NCBI RefSeq assembly: GCF_019219065.1
Contig: NZ_JAHUWK010000003.1
Location: forward strand, 1 to 64,000
Length of the DNA stretch: 64,000 bases
Direction: 5' to 3'
Origin: Duganella sp. sic0402
GTDB taxonomy: Bacteria > Pseudomonadota > Gammaproteobacteria > Burkholderiales > Burkholderiaceae_D
The translations under genes were made by a program, and so were the position numbers. The number at the start of each line of letters is the position of its first letter. Position 1 is the stretch's first letter. The notes under the pieces were generated by a model. The model was not told where the DNA came from and did no database searches. It saw nothing but the letters and a program-made list of their open reading frames with translations. Positions 8,264 to 16,693 of the stretch are shown piece after piece.

Positions 8264-8813
8264 GCATTTGATTATCAAGGGCCGTGAAGTGGTGGAAGAT
8301 GATTGGCAGGTGCTGCGCCTGGCCGAACCGGTGGAAGGTGCACCGGCTGTCGATCCAGCCACCGTGGCCGTCCCGGCCGGCAAATTCATCGTGCCACTAA
8401 GTCTGTGGCTGGTGCAGCGCGAACTGCTGGCGGCGCGCACCGCTGCCGGTGAAATCGCCGTCTGGCTCGCCTCCGACGAACGCCCGGAAACACTGAAAGA
8501 CCTGCTCGACCAGTTCCCGCTGATCGCCATCGACTTCCCTAAATTCACCGATGGCCGCGGCTACTCGATCGCCTACAACCTGCGCACCCGCCTGGGCTGG
8601 AGCGGCGAACTGCGCGCCATCGGCGACGTGCTGCGCGACCAGCTGTTCTCGATGCAGCGCGTCGGCTTCGACGCCTACTCGGTACGCGCCGACCGTAACG
8701 TGCACGACGCGCTGAAAGGCCTGTCCGACTTCTCCGAAACCTATCAGGCTTCGGTCGATCAGAAGACGCCGCTGTTCCGCCGCCACGCACGCCCGACTCC
8801 CGCCGGCATTTGA
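8256..8813 (+). CDS. DUF934 family protein, sulfite reduction accessory
   Basis: A 185-residue protein of the DUF934 family, commonly encoded next to single-subunit cysI genes. The signature segment is FPKFTDGRGYSIAYNLRTRLGW followed by GDVLRDQLFSMQRVGFDAY. The molecular function is not established; it may help assemble or supply electrons to sulfite reductase. The start at 8256 (MSKHLII) is chosen because GGAGAGG at 8243-8249 is well spaced for it and too close to the ATG at 8250. It overlaps the cysI end by 8 bases, indicating translational coupling. Confidence 0.85.
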   Translation: MSKHLIIKGREVVEDDWQVLRLAEPVEGAPAVDPATVAVPAGKFIVPLSLWLVQRELLAARTAAGEIAVWLASDERPETLKDLLDQFPLIAIDFPKFTDGRGYSIAYNLRTRLGWSGELRAIGDVLRDQLFSMQRVGFDAYSVRADRNVHDALKGLSDFSETYQASVDQKTPLFRRHARPTPAGI

Positions 8814-8824
8814 TTGGAGCGGCA

Positions 8825-9541
8825 ATGAGTGACCTGAGCAAGCTGATTGCGGACACGCGCGCCACGCTGTCCCGCATCGCCAGCGATTTTAGTCCGGCGG
8901 TATTCGCCTCCTCGCTGGCGGCGGAAGACATGGTGCTGACTGACCTGATCCTGAAAGGCGGCTACGACATCGGCATCTTCTCGCTGGAAACCGGCCGTCT
9001 GCACAAGGAAACGCTGGCCATGCTGGACAAGGTGAAGCAGCACTACGGCTACGAAATCGCGGTGTACAAGCCGCAGCAGGAGGCGGTGGATGCCTACGTC
9101 GCGCAGAACGGTCTGAACGCCTTCTACGACAGCGTCGAGATGCGCAAGGAATGCTGCCGCATCCGCAAGGTCGAGCCGCTGGGCCGCGCGCTGCTGGGCA
9201 AGAAGGCCTGGGTCACCGGCCAGCGCCGCGCGCAAGCCGCCACCCGTGGCTCGCTGATGGTCGAGGAAGACGATGCTGCGCACTTCATGACCAAATTTAA
9301 TCCGCTGGCCGATTGGTCCGAGGAAGACGTCTGGCACTACATCCGCGAGAACGGCGTGCCGTACAACGCGCTGCATGACCAGGGTTATCCATCGATCGGC
9401 TGCGAACCGTGTACCCGAGCCATACAGCCAGGTGAAGATGTCCGCGCCGGTCGCTGGTGGTGGGAGAACCCGGAATCGAAAGAATGCGGCCTCCACGTCG
9501 TTGACGGCAAACTGATACGCATTAAATCTGTCGCAGCTTGA
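8825..9541 (+). CDS. cysH: Adenylyl-sulfate (APS-type) reductase
   Basis: A 238-residue enzyme reducing adenylyl sulfate to sulfite with thioredoxin. Besides the catalytic Cys221 in the C-terminal KECGLH motif it has Cys110-Cys111 (ECCRIRK) and Cys193/Cys196 (GCEPC). That set marks the [4Fe-4S] APS reductases and is lacking in PAPS-type enzymes such as E. coli CysH. This agrees with the downstream CysN lacking an APS kinase domain. GGAG at 8816-8819 supports the ATG at 8825, 11 bases after the DUF934 stop. Confidence 0.95.
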   Translation: MSDLSKLIADTRATLSRIASDFSPAVFASSLAAEDMVLTDLILKGGYDIGIFSLETGRLHKETLAMLDKVKQHYGYEIAVYKPQQEAVDAYVAQNGLNAFYDSVEMRKECCRIRKVEPLGRALLGKKAWVTGQRRAQAATRGSLMVEEDDAAHFMTKFNPLADWSEEDVWHYIRENGVPYNALHDQGYPSIGCEPCTRAIQPGEDVRAGRWWWENPESKECGLHVVDGKLIRIKSVAA

Positions 9542-9551
9542 AAGAATCCAA

Positions 9552-10481
9552 ATGAATGCTTTAGTAGAAAACAACGTGCAAGTGAACTCGCGCCACCTCG
9601 ATGCGCTGGAATCGGAAGCGATCCACATCATGCGCGAAGTCGCTGCCGAATGCAGCAACCCTGCCCTGCTGTTCTCGGGTGGTAAAGACTCGGTGGTGCT
9701 GCTTCGCATCGCCGAGAAGGCTTTCCGTCCTGGCAAATTCCCGTTCCCGCTGGTGCACGTCGACACCGGCCACAACTTCCCGGAAGTGATCACCTTCCGC
9801 GACAAGCGCGTGGCCGAGCTGGGCGAGCGCCTGATCGTCGGTTCGGTCGAAGACTCGATCAAGAAAGGCACGGTGCGCCTGCGTAATCCGCAGACCGATT
9901 CGCGCAACGCCGCGCAAGCGGTGACGCTGCTGGAAACCATCGCCGAACACGGCTTCGACGCCTGCATCGGCGGCGCCCGCCGCGACGAAGAGAAGGCCCG
10001 CGCCAAGGAGCGCATCTTCTCCTTCCGCGACGAATTCGGCCAATGGGACCCGAAATCGCAGCGCCCGGAACTGTGGGACCTGTACAACACCCGCGTGCAT
10101 CCAGGCGAGAACATGCGCGTGTTCCCGATCTCCAACTGGACCGAGCTGGATGTGTGGCAGTACATCGCCCGCGAAAAGCTGGAGCTGCCGCCGATTTACT
10201 TCGCCCACGAGCGTGAAGTCATTCCGCGCAACGGCCTGCTGGTGCCGCTGACCGACCTGACGCCGCCGCGCGAAGGCGAAACCGTCGAAAAACAGGTGGT
10301 GCGTTTCCGTACTGTCGGCGACATCTCCTGCACCTGCCCGGTGTCCTCGGACGCGGTGACGCTGGAGCAGATCATCGCTGAAACGGCGATCACGCAAGTG
10401 ACGGAGCGCGGCGCGACGCGCATGGACGACCAGACGTCCGAAGCATCGATGGAAAAACGTAAAAAAGCAGGATACTTCTAA
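9552..10481 (+). CDS. cysD: Sulfate adenylyltransferase small subunit
   Basis: A 309-residue ATP-sulfurylase catalytic subunit forming APS from sulfate and ATP. It has the PP-loop FSGGKDSVVLL (about residues 41-52), the VDTGHNFPEVI segment, the GGARRDEEKARAKERIFSFR signature and the C-terminal RGATRMDDQTSEASME element. The length is usual for CysD. It starts 10 bases after cysH and its stop TAA overlaps the cysN start by one base. Confidence 0.97.
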   Translation: MNALVENNVQVNSRHLDALESEAIHIMREVAAECSNPALLFSGGKDSVVLLRIAEKAFRPGKFPFPLVHVDTGHNFPEVITFRDKRVAELGERLIVGSVEDSIKKGTVRLRNPQTDSRNAAQAVTLLETIAEHGFDACIGGARRDEEKARAKERIFSFRDEFGQWDPKSQRPELWDLYNTRVHPGENMRVFPISNWTELDVWQYIAREKLELPPIYFAHEREVIPRNGLLVPLTDLTPPREGETVEKQVVRFRTVGDISCTCPVSSDAVTLEQIIAETAITQVTERGATRMDDQTSEASMEKRKKAGYF

Positions 10482-11773
10482 TGACTCAGAATACTCACGA
10501 ACAAAGCCTGCTGCGCTTTATTACCGCCGGTTCCGTCGACGACGGCAAATCCACCCTGATCGGCCGTCTGCTGTTCGACAGCAAAGGCATTTTCGCCGAC
10601 CAGCTGGACGCCATGTCGCGTTCCAAGCACAAGCGCACTGTCGGCGACACCGTCGACCTGTCGCTGCTGACCGATGGCCTGGAAGCCGAACGCGAACAAG
10701 GCATCACCATCGACGTGGCCTACCGCTATTTCGCCACACCGAAACGCAAGTTCATCATCGCCGACACGCCGGGCCACGAGCAGTACACCCGTAATATGGT
10801 GACCGGCGCGTCGACCGCCGATGCGGTCATCATCCTGGTCGATGTGTCGAAAGTGAAGCTGCGCGAAGACGGCGGTGTGGACCTGCTGATCCAGACCAAG
10901 CGCCACTCGACCATCGCCCATCTGCTGCAAATTGAGCATGTGATCGTTGCGGTCAACAAGATGGACCTGGTGAACTACGACCAGGATATCTATAACCGCA
11001 TCGTCAAGGCATACGGTGAATTCGCCGCCTCGCTGGGCCTGAAGGACATCACGCCGATTCCGCTGTCCGCCCTGACCGGCGACAACGTGGTGGAGAAGAG
11101 CGAAAAGCTGGGCTGGTATCAGGGCCCGACGCTGATCGAGCTGCTGGAATCGCTGTCGGTGTACGACGAGTCGCACGACGCGCCGTTCCGCTTCCCGGTG
11201 CAGCTGGTGGCGCGCCACAACGGCCACGAAGCCAACGACTTCCGCGGCTACATGGGCCGTATCGAAGCCGGCAAGGTCTCGGTGGGCGACAAGCTGGTGG
11301 TACAGCCGTCCGGCCAGAGCGCGACCGTCAAGGACATCGTCACGCTGGAAGGTTCGCACCAGTCGGCAGTGGCCGGCCAATCGATCACGCTGCTGCTGGA
11401 CGAGTACCTGGATATTTCGCGCGGCGATCTGCTGGCCAGTGCCGACCAGCCGGCCACGCAGCTGAAGCAGCTGAAAGCGGATGTATGCTGGATGTCGGAC
11501 GAGCCGCTGGATGTGCGCCGCAAATACTGGATCAAGCACGGCACCAAGCAGACTTCCGCCAAGGTGAAAGCAATCGAGTCCCTGCTGGACATCAACACCC
11601 AGCAGCGCCACGGCGCCGAAGGCCTGAAGCTGAACGACATCGCCACCATCGAGCTGGCGGTGCAGCAGCCGCTGGCCGCCGACGCCTACAGCGACATCCG
11701 CGCGACCGGCGCCTTCATCCTGATCGATGAAGTCACCCACCAGACCGTCGCCGCCGGCATGATCCGCCTGTAA
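10481..11773 (+). CDS. cysN: Sulfate adenylyltransferase large (GTPase) subunit
   Basis: A 430-residue GTPase of the EF-Tu superfamily that drives APS synthesis with CysD. G1 is GSVDDGKST (residues 17-25), G3 is DTPGHEQYTRNMVTGAS and G4 is NKMDLV, followed by EF-Tu-like domains 2 and 3. It ends after domain 3 with no CysC kinase domain, so PAPS is not made by this protein, which fits APS reduction by CysH. Translation is probably coupled to cysD by the TAATG overlap. Confidence 0.97.
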   Translation: MTQNTHEQSLLRFITAGSVDDGKSTLIGRLLFDSKGIFADQLDAMSRSKHKRTVGDTVDLSLLTDGLEAEREQGITIDVAYRYFATPKRKFIIADTPGHEQYTRNMVTGASTADAVIILVDVSKVKLREDGGVDLLIQTKRHSTIAHLLQIEHVIVAVNKMDLVNYDQDIYNRIVKAYGEFAASLGLKDITPIPLSALTGDNVVEKSEKLGWYQGPTLIELLESLSVYDESHDAPFRFPVQLVARHNGHEANDFRGYMGRIEAGKVSVGDKLVVQPSGQSATVKDIVTLEGSHQSAVAGQSITLLLDEYLDISRGDLLASADQPATQLKQLKADVCWMSDEPLDVRRKYWIKHGTKQTSAKVKAIESLLDINTQQRHGAEGLKLNDIATIELAVQQPLAADAYSDIRATGAFILIDEVTHQTVAAGMIRL

Positions 11774-11775
11774 TC

Positions 11776-12537
11776 ATGGCGGCACTCGGGAAAGTGTATT
11801 TGATCGGCGCCGGCCCCGGTGCGCAGGACCTGATCACCTTGCGCGGCGCGCGCCTGCTGGCACAGGCCGACGTGGTGCTGTACGACGCGCTGGTCACACC
11901 CGAGATGCTGGAACTGTGTCCGCAAGCGGAAAAAGTCCTGGCCGGCAAACGCAGCGGCCAGCGCTCGCTGGCGCAGCAGCTGATCAATGAGATGCTGGTC
12001 GATTACGCGCACAAGGCGCAGCTGGTGGTGCGTCTCAAGGGTGGCGATCCAATGATGTTTGGCCGCGCCGACGAAGAGCTGCGCACGCTGGAAGAAGCCG
12101 GCATCGAAGTAGAGGTCGTCCCCGGCATCACCACCGCGCTTGCAGCGGCGGCCGCCACCAAACAGCCGCTGACCAAGCGCGGCGTCGCCCGCAGCGTTGC
12201 CTTCTTCACCTCGTCCACCGCACCGGAACACTCGGACCACGACGCCATCCCGGAAACCGACACCCTGGTGCAATACATGGGCGGCCGCGAAGCCATCGCC
12301 ACCGCTGAGCGCCTGCTGGCTCATGGCCACGCGCCGGACAAACCGGCAGTGGTCATCGAAAACGTCAGCCGCACCGACCAGCAGATCCACCGCATGACCA
12401 TCGCCGGGCTAACGCAAGGCCTCGGCACGCCGCATGGACCGGTGCTGGTGATGATCGGCGAAGCGATGCGCGCACGGCCGCACCAGCATCCCGATACCGA
12501 GATTAGCAAGACAATAGCCAGCCAACTCAGCGCCTAG
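11776..12537 (+). CDS. cobA: Uroporphyrinogen-III C-methyltransferase (SUMT)
   Basis: A 253-residue tetrapyrrole methylase converting uroporphyrinogen III to precorrin-2, the first step to siroheme. Motifs: GAGPGAQDLITLRGARLL near the N-terminus (glycines 11-15), VVRLKGGDPMMFGRADEE and VPGITTALAAAA. There is no precorrin-2 dehydrogenase domain as found in CysG. Its position 2 bases after cysN indicates it feeds the siroheme cofactor of CysI. Cobalamin synthesis is an alternative use of the product, but context favours sulfite reduction. Confidence 0.94.
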   Translation: MAALGKVYLIGAGPGAQDLITLRGARLLAQADVVLYDALVTPEMLELCPQAEKVLAGKRSGQRSLAQQLINEMLVDYAHKAQLVVRLKGGDPMMFGRADEELRTLEEAGIEVEVVPGITTALAAAAATKQPLTKRGVARSVAFFTSSTAPEHSDHDAIPETDTLVQYMGGREAIATAERLLAHGHAPDKPAVVIENVSRTDQQIHRMTIAGLTQGLGTPHGPVLVMIGEAMRARPHQHPDTEISKTIASQLSA

Positions 12538-12586
12538 ATTCCGCTGTTCCGTACTAAAATGTCCATTCTGACCACAAGAGGTAGTA

Positions 12587-13300
12587 ATGGACACTGTTCA
12601 ACGACTGGAAAGCGCCTGGAACGCCCACTCCGCCGGCGAATTTGAGCCGGCCCTGCAGGAATACATCGCGCTGTTCGACGCCACCGCAAAAGATCCGGAG
12701 ACAGCCTCGCTGCGCCTGTCCTACGTGCTGGCCGCCTGGGCCAAGCTGGCGGAAGAATACATTCCGGCGCGCCGCGCGCTGGTCGAAGAGCGCGACCGCC
12801 TCGCCGCGCAACTGCCTGTCGATCCTGGCTTGTTCCACGATATCCGCATCATCAACGACAAGCTGGGCGACTTGCAGAATACCTACCATCTGTTCGAGCG
12901 CATGCCGGAAGCGCGGGCGCAGCAGCATGCACGCGAAGCCCTGCCGTCGGTGATGGCTTGCGGCGACTACGCGCTGGCGCGCCGCTACCTGCCGCAGCCG
13001 GAACAGCATCTGGCACTGGCCGCAATGCAGCTGAATGAACTCAAGAGCCGCGTCAATGTGCTGACCACCGAAGGCATGGCCGAACTGCTGGCCGATGTCT
13101 TCAACTACACCACCGAAGTCGCATTGGTACTGGACTTGCTGAACGGCTGCGGCGATACTGCGGCAGCGGCGATCGCGCGCCAGCAAGCCGTCGACCTGGT
13201 GCAGGCGCCGGAAGCGCGCGCCTGCGTGCAAGCGGAGCTGGATGTTCCTGGCAGCACGCTGGACGCCATGGTTGAACTCCAAAATTCGGTGACTGCATAG
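12587..13300 (+). CDS. Alpha-helical protein of unknown function
   Basis: A 237-residue soluble protein with no signal peptide or membrane segment. It appears almost wholly helical, with repeated short helical pairs recalling TPR-like or solenoid proteins (for example FEPALQEYIALFDATAKD, ALAAWAKLAEEYIPARRAL, LPSVMACGDYALARRYLP). I recognise no catalytic motif. AAGAGGT directly before the ATG is a good ribosome binding site, and codon use matches its neighbours. It sits 49 bases after the sulfate operon and its stop overlaps the next start by one base, so it may be cotranscribed with the cyclotransferase. Confidence 0.75.
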   Translation: MDTVQRLESAWNAHSAGEFEPALQEYIALFDATAKDPETASLRLSYVLAAWAKLAEEYIPARRALVEERDRLAAQLPVDPGLFHDIRIINDKLGDLQNTYHLFERMPEARAQQHAREALPSVMACGDYALARRYLPQPEQHLALAAMQLNELKSRVNVLTTEGMAELLADVFNYTTEVALVLDLLNGCGDTAAAAIARQQAVDLVQAPEARACVQAELDVPGSTLDAMVELQNSVTA

Positions 13301-14067
13301 TGAACAAGATTTACGCTCAAGCCCTCCTTCTCTCCGCCCTGCTGCCAGCCGCCGCTTATGCGGCCGTGCCTACCTATGATTACAAGGTGGTGCGCAGCTA
13401 TCCTCACGATGCACAGGCTTTTACGCAAGGCCTGCTGTACCGCGACGGCTTCCTGTACGAGAGCACCGGCTTGAACGGCAAATCATCGATCCGCAAGGTC
13501 GATCTGGCCAGCGGCAAGGTCTTGCAAAGCAAGGATATCCCGCCACAGTATTTCGGCGAGGGCCTGACCGCTTCGGGCGACACGCTGGTCAGCATCACCT
13601 GGCAAAGCCAGACCGGCTTTGTCTTCGACCTGAAAAGCTTTGAGCTGAAAAGCCAGTTCTCCTATCCGGGCGAAGGCTGGGGCTTGGCGCACACCGGCAA
13701 GGAGCTGGTGCTCAGCGACGGCAGCGCCACGCTGCGCTTCCTCGATCCCAGGACCTTTCTGGAAGTGCGCCGCGTCAAAGTGACAGCGGACGGCATCGCT
13801 GTTGATCAGTTGAATGAACTGGAAGTGGTGGATGGCGAAATCTTCGCCAACATCTGGCACACCAACACCATCGCCCGCATCGACCAGGCCACCGGCAAGA
13901 TCATCGGCTGGATCGACTTCGGCAAACTCTATCCCGACGCGGGCAAAGGCCCGAACGGCGAGAACGTCATGAACGGCATCGCCTATGACGCCGAGAAAAA
14001 GCGCCTGTTCGTCACCGGCAAGCTGTGGCCGAAAATCTACGAAGTCAAAATCATTCCCCGCAAATAA
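13300..14067 (+). CDS. Glutaminyl-peptide cyclotransferase, exported
   Basis: A 255-residue glutamine cyclotransferase (PF05096) that converts N-terminal glutamine of peptides to pyroglutamate. Residues 1-21 form a signal peptide ending AAAYA, so it acts in the periplasm. The five-bladed propeller family signature is visible: YPHDAQAFTQGLLYRDGFLYESTG, GEGWGLAH, LNELEVVDGEIFANIW and NGIAYD. It begins with GTG overlapping the TAG of the preceding gene. The family length is typically 250-270. The physiological substrate is unknown. Confidence 0.92.
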   Translation: MNKIYAQALLLSALLPAAAYAAVPTYDYKVVRSYPHDAQAFTQGLLYRDGFLYESTGLNGKSSIRKVDLASGKVLQSKDIPPQYFGEGLTASGDTLVSITWQSQTGFVFDLKSFELKSQFSYPGEGWGLAHTGKELVLSDGSATLRFLDPRTFLEVRRVKVTADGIAVDQLNELEVVDGEIFANIWHTNTIARIDQATGKIIGWIDFGKLYPDAGKGPNGENVMNGIAYDAEKKRLFVTGKLWPKIYEVKIIPRK

Positions 14068-14072
14068 AACCC

Positions 14073-14891
14073 ATGACCATCCGCGCCTGCTTCGGTATCG
14101 CATGTTTGACGCTGGCTGCCGTGGCGCAGTCGCAGGAAGCCACGCCTGCGCCTGGCCTGCCGCTGTGGGAAGCTGGCGTATTCGGTGGCGCCGCCACCAC
14201 GCCCGCCTATCCCGGCGCGGAAGACCGCTCCACCCGCGCGCTGGTGCTGCCGATGCTGATCTACCGCGGCAAGATCCTGCGCGCCGACCGCTCCGGCATC
14301 GGCGCGCGGCTGATCAACACCGAGCGGGTCGAACTGGATATCGGCTTCGCGCTGTCGCTGCCCGCGCGCTCCAAAGACACTGGCGCACGCGCCGGCATGC
14401 CCGATCTGAACTCGCTGCTGGAATTCGGTCCGCGCCTGAAAGTGCAATTGGCCGATCACGCGCGCCTGGAACTGCCGTTGCGGCTACCGCTGGAACTGCG
14501 CAATGGCTTTGAGCGTCAGGGCCTGGTGTTTGAGCCGCGCCTGGTGTTTGAAACCGCCGCCGATGACGGCAAGTGGACCGCCGACGCCAATATCGGCGCC
14601 GTGTATGGCAATACAAAGCTCAACCAGTATTTCTATGAAGTCGCGCCGCAATATGTCACCGCGACGCGGCCGCAGTACCAGGCCAGCGGCGGCCTGATGA
14701 TGACACGGCTGGGCCTCAGCCTGTCACGCCGCCTGTCCCCGGACTGGCGCATCTTCGGCTTTGCCCGCTACGATAATCTGAGCCATGCGGCCAATCGCGA
14801 AAGCCCGCTGTTCCGTAAAAACAGCGGCCTCTCGGCCGGCATCGGCTTTACCTGGACCGCGCACCGCTCGGCCGCACGCGCCTGGGACTGA
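14073..14891 (+). CDS. MipA/OmpV family outer-membrane protein
   Basis: A 272-residue exported protein of the MipA/OmpV family, beta-barrels linked to murein-synthesis scaffolding or antibiotic and osmotic responses. The signal peptide covers about residues 1-21. The mature part begins with PLWEAGVFGGAATTPAYPGAED and continues with paired amphipathic strands, ending in a strand GLSAGIGFTWTAHRSAARAWD. Start ATG at 14073 is chosen over an in-frame start 48 bases upstream inside the previous gene because it gives a proper signal peptide. It lies 5 bases after the cyclotransferase stop and converges with a LysR gene with an 8-base gap. Confidence 0.88.
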   Translation: MTIRACFGIACLTLAAVAQSQEATPAPGLPLWEAGVFGGAATTPAYPGAEDRSTRALVLPMLIYRGKILRADRSGIGARLINTERVELDIGFALSLPARSKDTGARAGMPDLNSLLEFGPRLKVQLADHARLELPLRLPLELRNGFERQGLVFEPRLVFETAADDGKWTADANIGAVYGNTKLNQYFYEVAPQYVTATRPQYQASGGLMMTRLGLSLSRRLSPDWRIFGFARYDNLSHAANRESPLFRKNSGLSAGIGFTWTAHRSAARAWD

Positions 14892-14899
14892 GGTGGCGC

Positions 14900-15748
14900 T
14901 CAGGCCGTCATCAGCGCAATAATCTCGTCGGCCACGGCGCGCACCGGCGCGGCACGGCGCACATCTTCATGCATGACGATCCACAGCTTGCGCTTGACCG
15001 GGCACACCGGCGCCTCAACGCGCACCAGCGAACCGTCCGGGAAGTAATCCGGCAGCACCGCCACACCGCTACCGGCCAGCGCCGCCTGATACAGCGTACC
15101 CAGATCGTTGGAGCGCAAACAGTAGCGACGTGCGCCGCGCACCTTCTCCAACCATTCATGCTGCGGCGTGTGCTGTAGCAGTTCGTCGTAGCCGAGGAAT
15201 TCCCACTGCTCCGGTGCGCGCGTTGCAAGGTACGCTTCGCTGGCGCACAGCTGATACGTCACCGTCGCCAGGCTGCGCACTGCCAATCCCGGCGAGGTGG
15301 GACGGTTATAGCGGATGGCAATATCCGATTCGCGCCGCATCAGATCGGTCACGCGCAACTCGGCACGCAGGTCAATCTCAATGCCCGGCAGCTTATGCAG
15401 CGCCGGCTGCAATCCGGGCGCCAGCACCCACGCGGTCACCGCCGGCGGCGCCGACACACGCACCTTGCCGCTCAGCGCCGTGGCGCCGCCGCTGGCCTCG
15501 CGCAGCAGGCCGTGCAGACTTTCCTCCATCTTGCGCGCGTGCGGCGCCAGCGCCTTGCCAGCCGCGGTCAGCGACCAGCCTTTCGGGAAGCGGTCGAACA
15601 GCTTGACGCCCAGCTTGTCCTCCAGCGCGTCGATGCGGCGCGCCACGGTGGTGTGCTCGACGCCGGCCGCGCGCGCGGCGCCGGACAGCGTGCCGGCATC
15701 GTGCAGGGCAAGGAAGAAGCGCAGGTCGTCCCAGTTTGGTTGGCTCAT
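14900..15748 (-). CDS. LysR-family transcriptional regulator
   Basis: A 282-residue LysR-type regulator with an N-terminal winged helix-turn-helix (LRFFLALHDAGTLSGAARAAGVEHTTVARRIDALE pattern, about residues 7-40) and a LysR substrate-binding domain. The VEHTTVARRI recognition helix is typical of the subgroup often found beside single target genes. It is divergent from the lipocalin-like gene, its likely target. The ATG at 15748 (MSQPNWD) has no Shine-Dalgarno sequence, and a perfect dyad sits directly before it; five more in-frame codons extend to 15763. The ligand is unknown. Confidence 0.9.
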   Translation of the reverse strand: MSQPNWDDLRFFLALHDAGTLSGAARAAGVEHTTVARRIDALEDKLGVKLFDRFPKGWSLTAAGKALAPHARKMEESLHGLLREASGGATALSGKVRVSAPPAVTAWVLAPGLQPALHKLPGIEIDLRAELRVTDLMRRESDIAIRYNRPTSPGLAVRSLATVTYQLCASEAYLATRAPEQWEFLGYDELLQHTPQHEWLEKVRGARRYCLRSNDLGTLYQAALAGSGVAVLPDYFPDGSLVRVEAPVCPVKRKLWIVMHEDVRRAAPVRAVADEIIALMTA

Positions 15749-15764
15749 TGTGCAATTATGCACA
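15749..15764. promoter_or_regulatory. Perfect dyad at the LysR start codon
   Basis: TGTGCAATTATGCACA is a 6-bp inverted repeat with a 4-base centre, directly abutting the likely LysR start codon and 75 bases before the divergent lipocalin-like gene. LysR regulators commonly bind such dyads in divergent regions and repress themselves. Assignment as this regulator's own site is inference. Confidence 0.5.
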
Positions 15765-15838
15765 CATTCCGCGCAGGTTTTGCTAATTTTGCTCAGGCCA
15801 GTTCGCCCCTATCGTGTCTTTATTTGAAAGGAGATGCG

Positions 15839-16330
15839 ATGAAACTGTTAAACCGTTTGTTTTGCCTGATGATGTGGGTGCCCGCCCACCAGGCCGCGCT
15901 GGCGGCCCGGCCCTTCCCTTTGGCAGGCACCTGGGAACTGGTGGCCGCCGACCGATTGCTGCCGGATGGCACACGTGAAGCCGATTTCGGCGTCCAGCCC
16001 AGCGGTCTGATGATGATCGACAGCGACGGCCGCTACACGGTGCAAATTTACCAGCAAGGCAGGCCGCGCTTCAGCGGTGGCGACAAAAAGAGCGGCACGG
16101 CGCAGGAGTTCCGCGCTGCGGTTGAAGGATCAAGCACGCATTTCGGCAGACTCGCCATTGACGAGCCATCGCGCACGCTGACCTTCATCATCGAAAGCGC
16201 CGCCTTTGCCAACTGGGAGGGCACGCGGCAGGAGCGCCGCTATGCGTTGAAAGGCGATGAACTAAGCTACCGCGTGCCGGCGCGGCCGGACGGGCATGTG
16301 CCGCTGTCAGTGTGGCGCCGTCTGAGATAA
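15839..16330 (+). CDS. Lipocalin-like domain protein, exported
   Basis: A 163-residue protein with a signal peptide (about 1-22, ending AALAA) and a lipocalin-like domain (Lipocalin_5/PF13924 type): FPLAGTWELVAADRLLPDGT, then GLMMIDSDGRYTVQIYQQGRPRF and a C-terminal strand VPLSVWRRL. Such proteins are thought to bind small hydrophobic molecules; the ligand is unknown. AAAGGAGA at 15827-15834 fixes the start. The last 24 bases overlap the end of the convergent chelatase gene. It is probably controlled by the divergent LysR regulator. Confidence 0.85.
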   Translation: MKLLNRLFCLMMWVPAHQAALAARPFPLAGTWELVAADRLLPDGTREADFGVQPSGLMMIDSDGRYTVQIYQQGRPRFSGGDKKSGTAQEFRAAVEGSSTHFGRLAIDEPSRTLTFIIESAAFANWEGTRQERRYALKGDELSYRVPARPDGHVPLSVWRRLR

Positions 16331-16693
16331 GGCGCTGACGCAGTAGTCGGACAGCGCCCGCAGCACCGCCGCATTTTCGCCGGCCGCCTCCACCACCTTG
16401 ATGGCGGCTTGCGGATAGGCGGCACGCAGTTCGTCCAGCATCAGCGGCAGATCGCGCAGCACATGGCCGCCCTGCCCCAGGAACACCGGCACCACGGTGA
16501 TGTCGGTAATGCTGCCCGCCACCAGCGCCGACACCACGTCCGGCAGGCGCGGCGACATCAGCTCCAGAAAGGCCAGCTCCACGCGCACTTCAGGCTCGCG
16601 GGACTGGGTCAGATCGCGCAGCCGCTCGAACGGTGCGGCCCACGACGCCGAGCGGGCGCCGTGCGCGAACAGGATCAATGCACGTTTGCTCAT
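16307..16693 (-). CDS. CbiX/SirB-type sirohydrochlorin chelatase, short form
   Basis: A 128-residue single-domain chelatase that inserts a metal into sirohydrochlorin. The two metal-binding histidines are His11 (LFAHGAR) and His77 (GQGGHVLRDLP). This half-size form acts as a dimer, unlike the two-domain CbiX/CbiK. With the methyltransferase at 11776 it could provide iron insertion for siroheme, although cobalt insertion for cobalamin cannot be excluded. It starts immediately after the lptG stop, so it is probably the last gene of the lptF-lptG transcript. Confidence 0.88.
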   Translation of the reverse strand: MSKRALILFAHGARSASWAAPFERLRDLTQSREPEVRVELAFLELMSPRLPDVVSALVAGSITDITVVPVFLGQGGHVLRDLPLMLDELRAAYPQAAIKVVEAAGENAAVLRALSDYCVSALSQTAPH

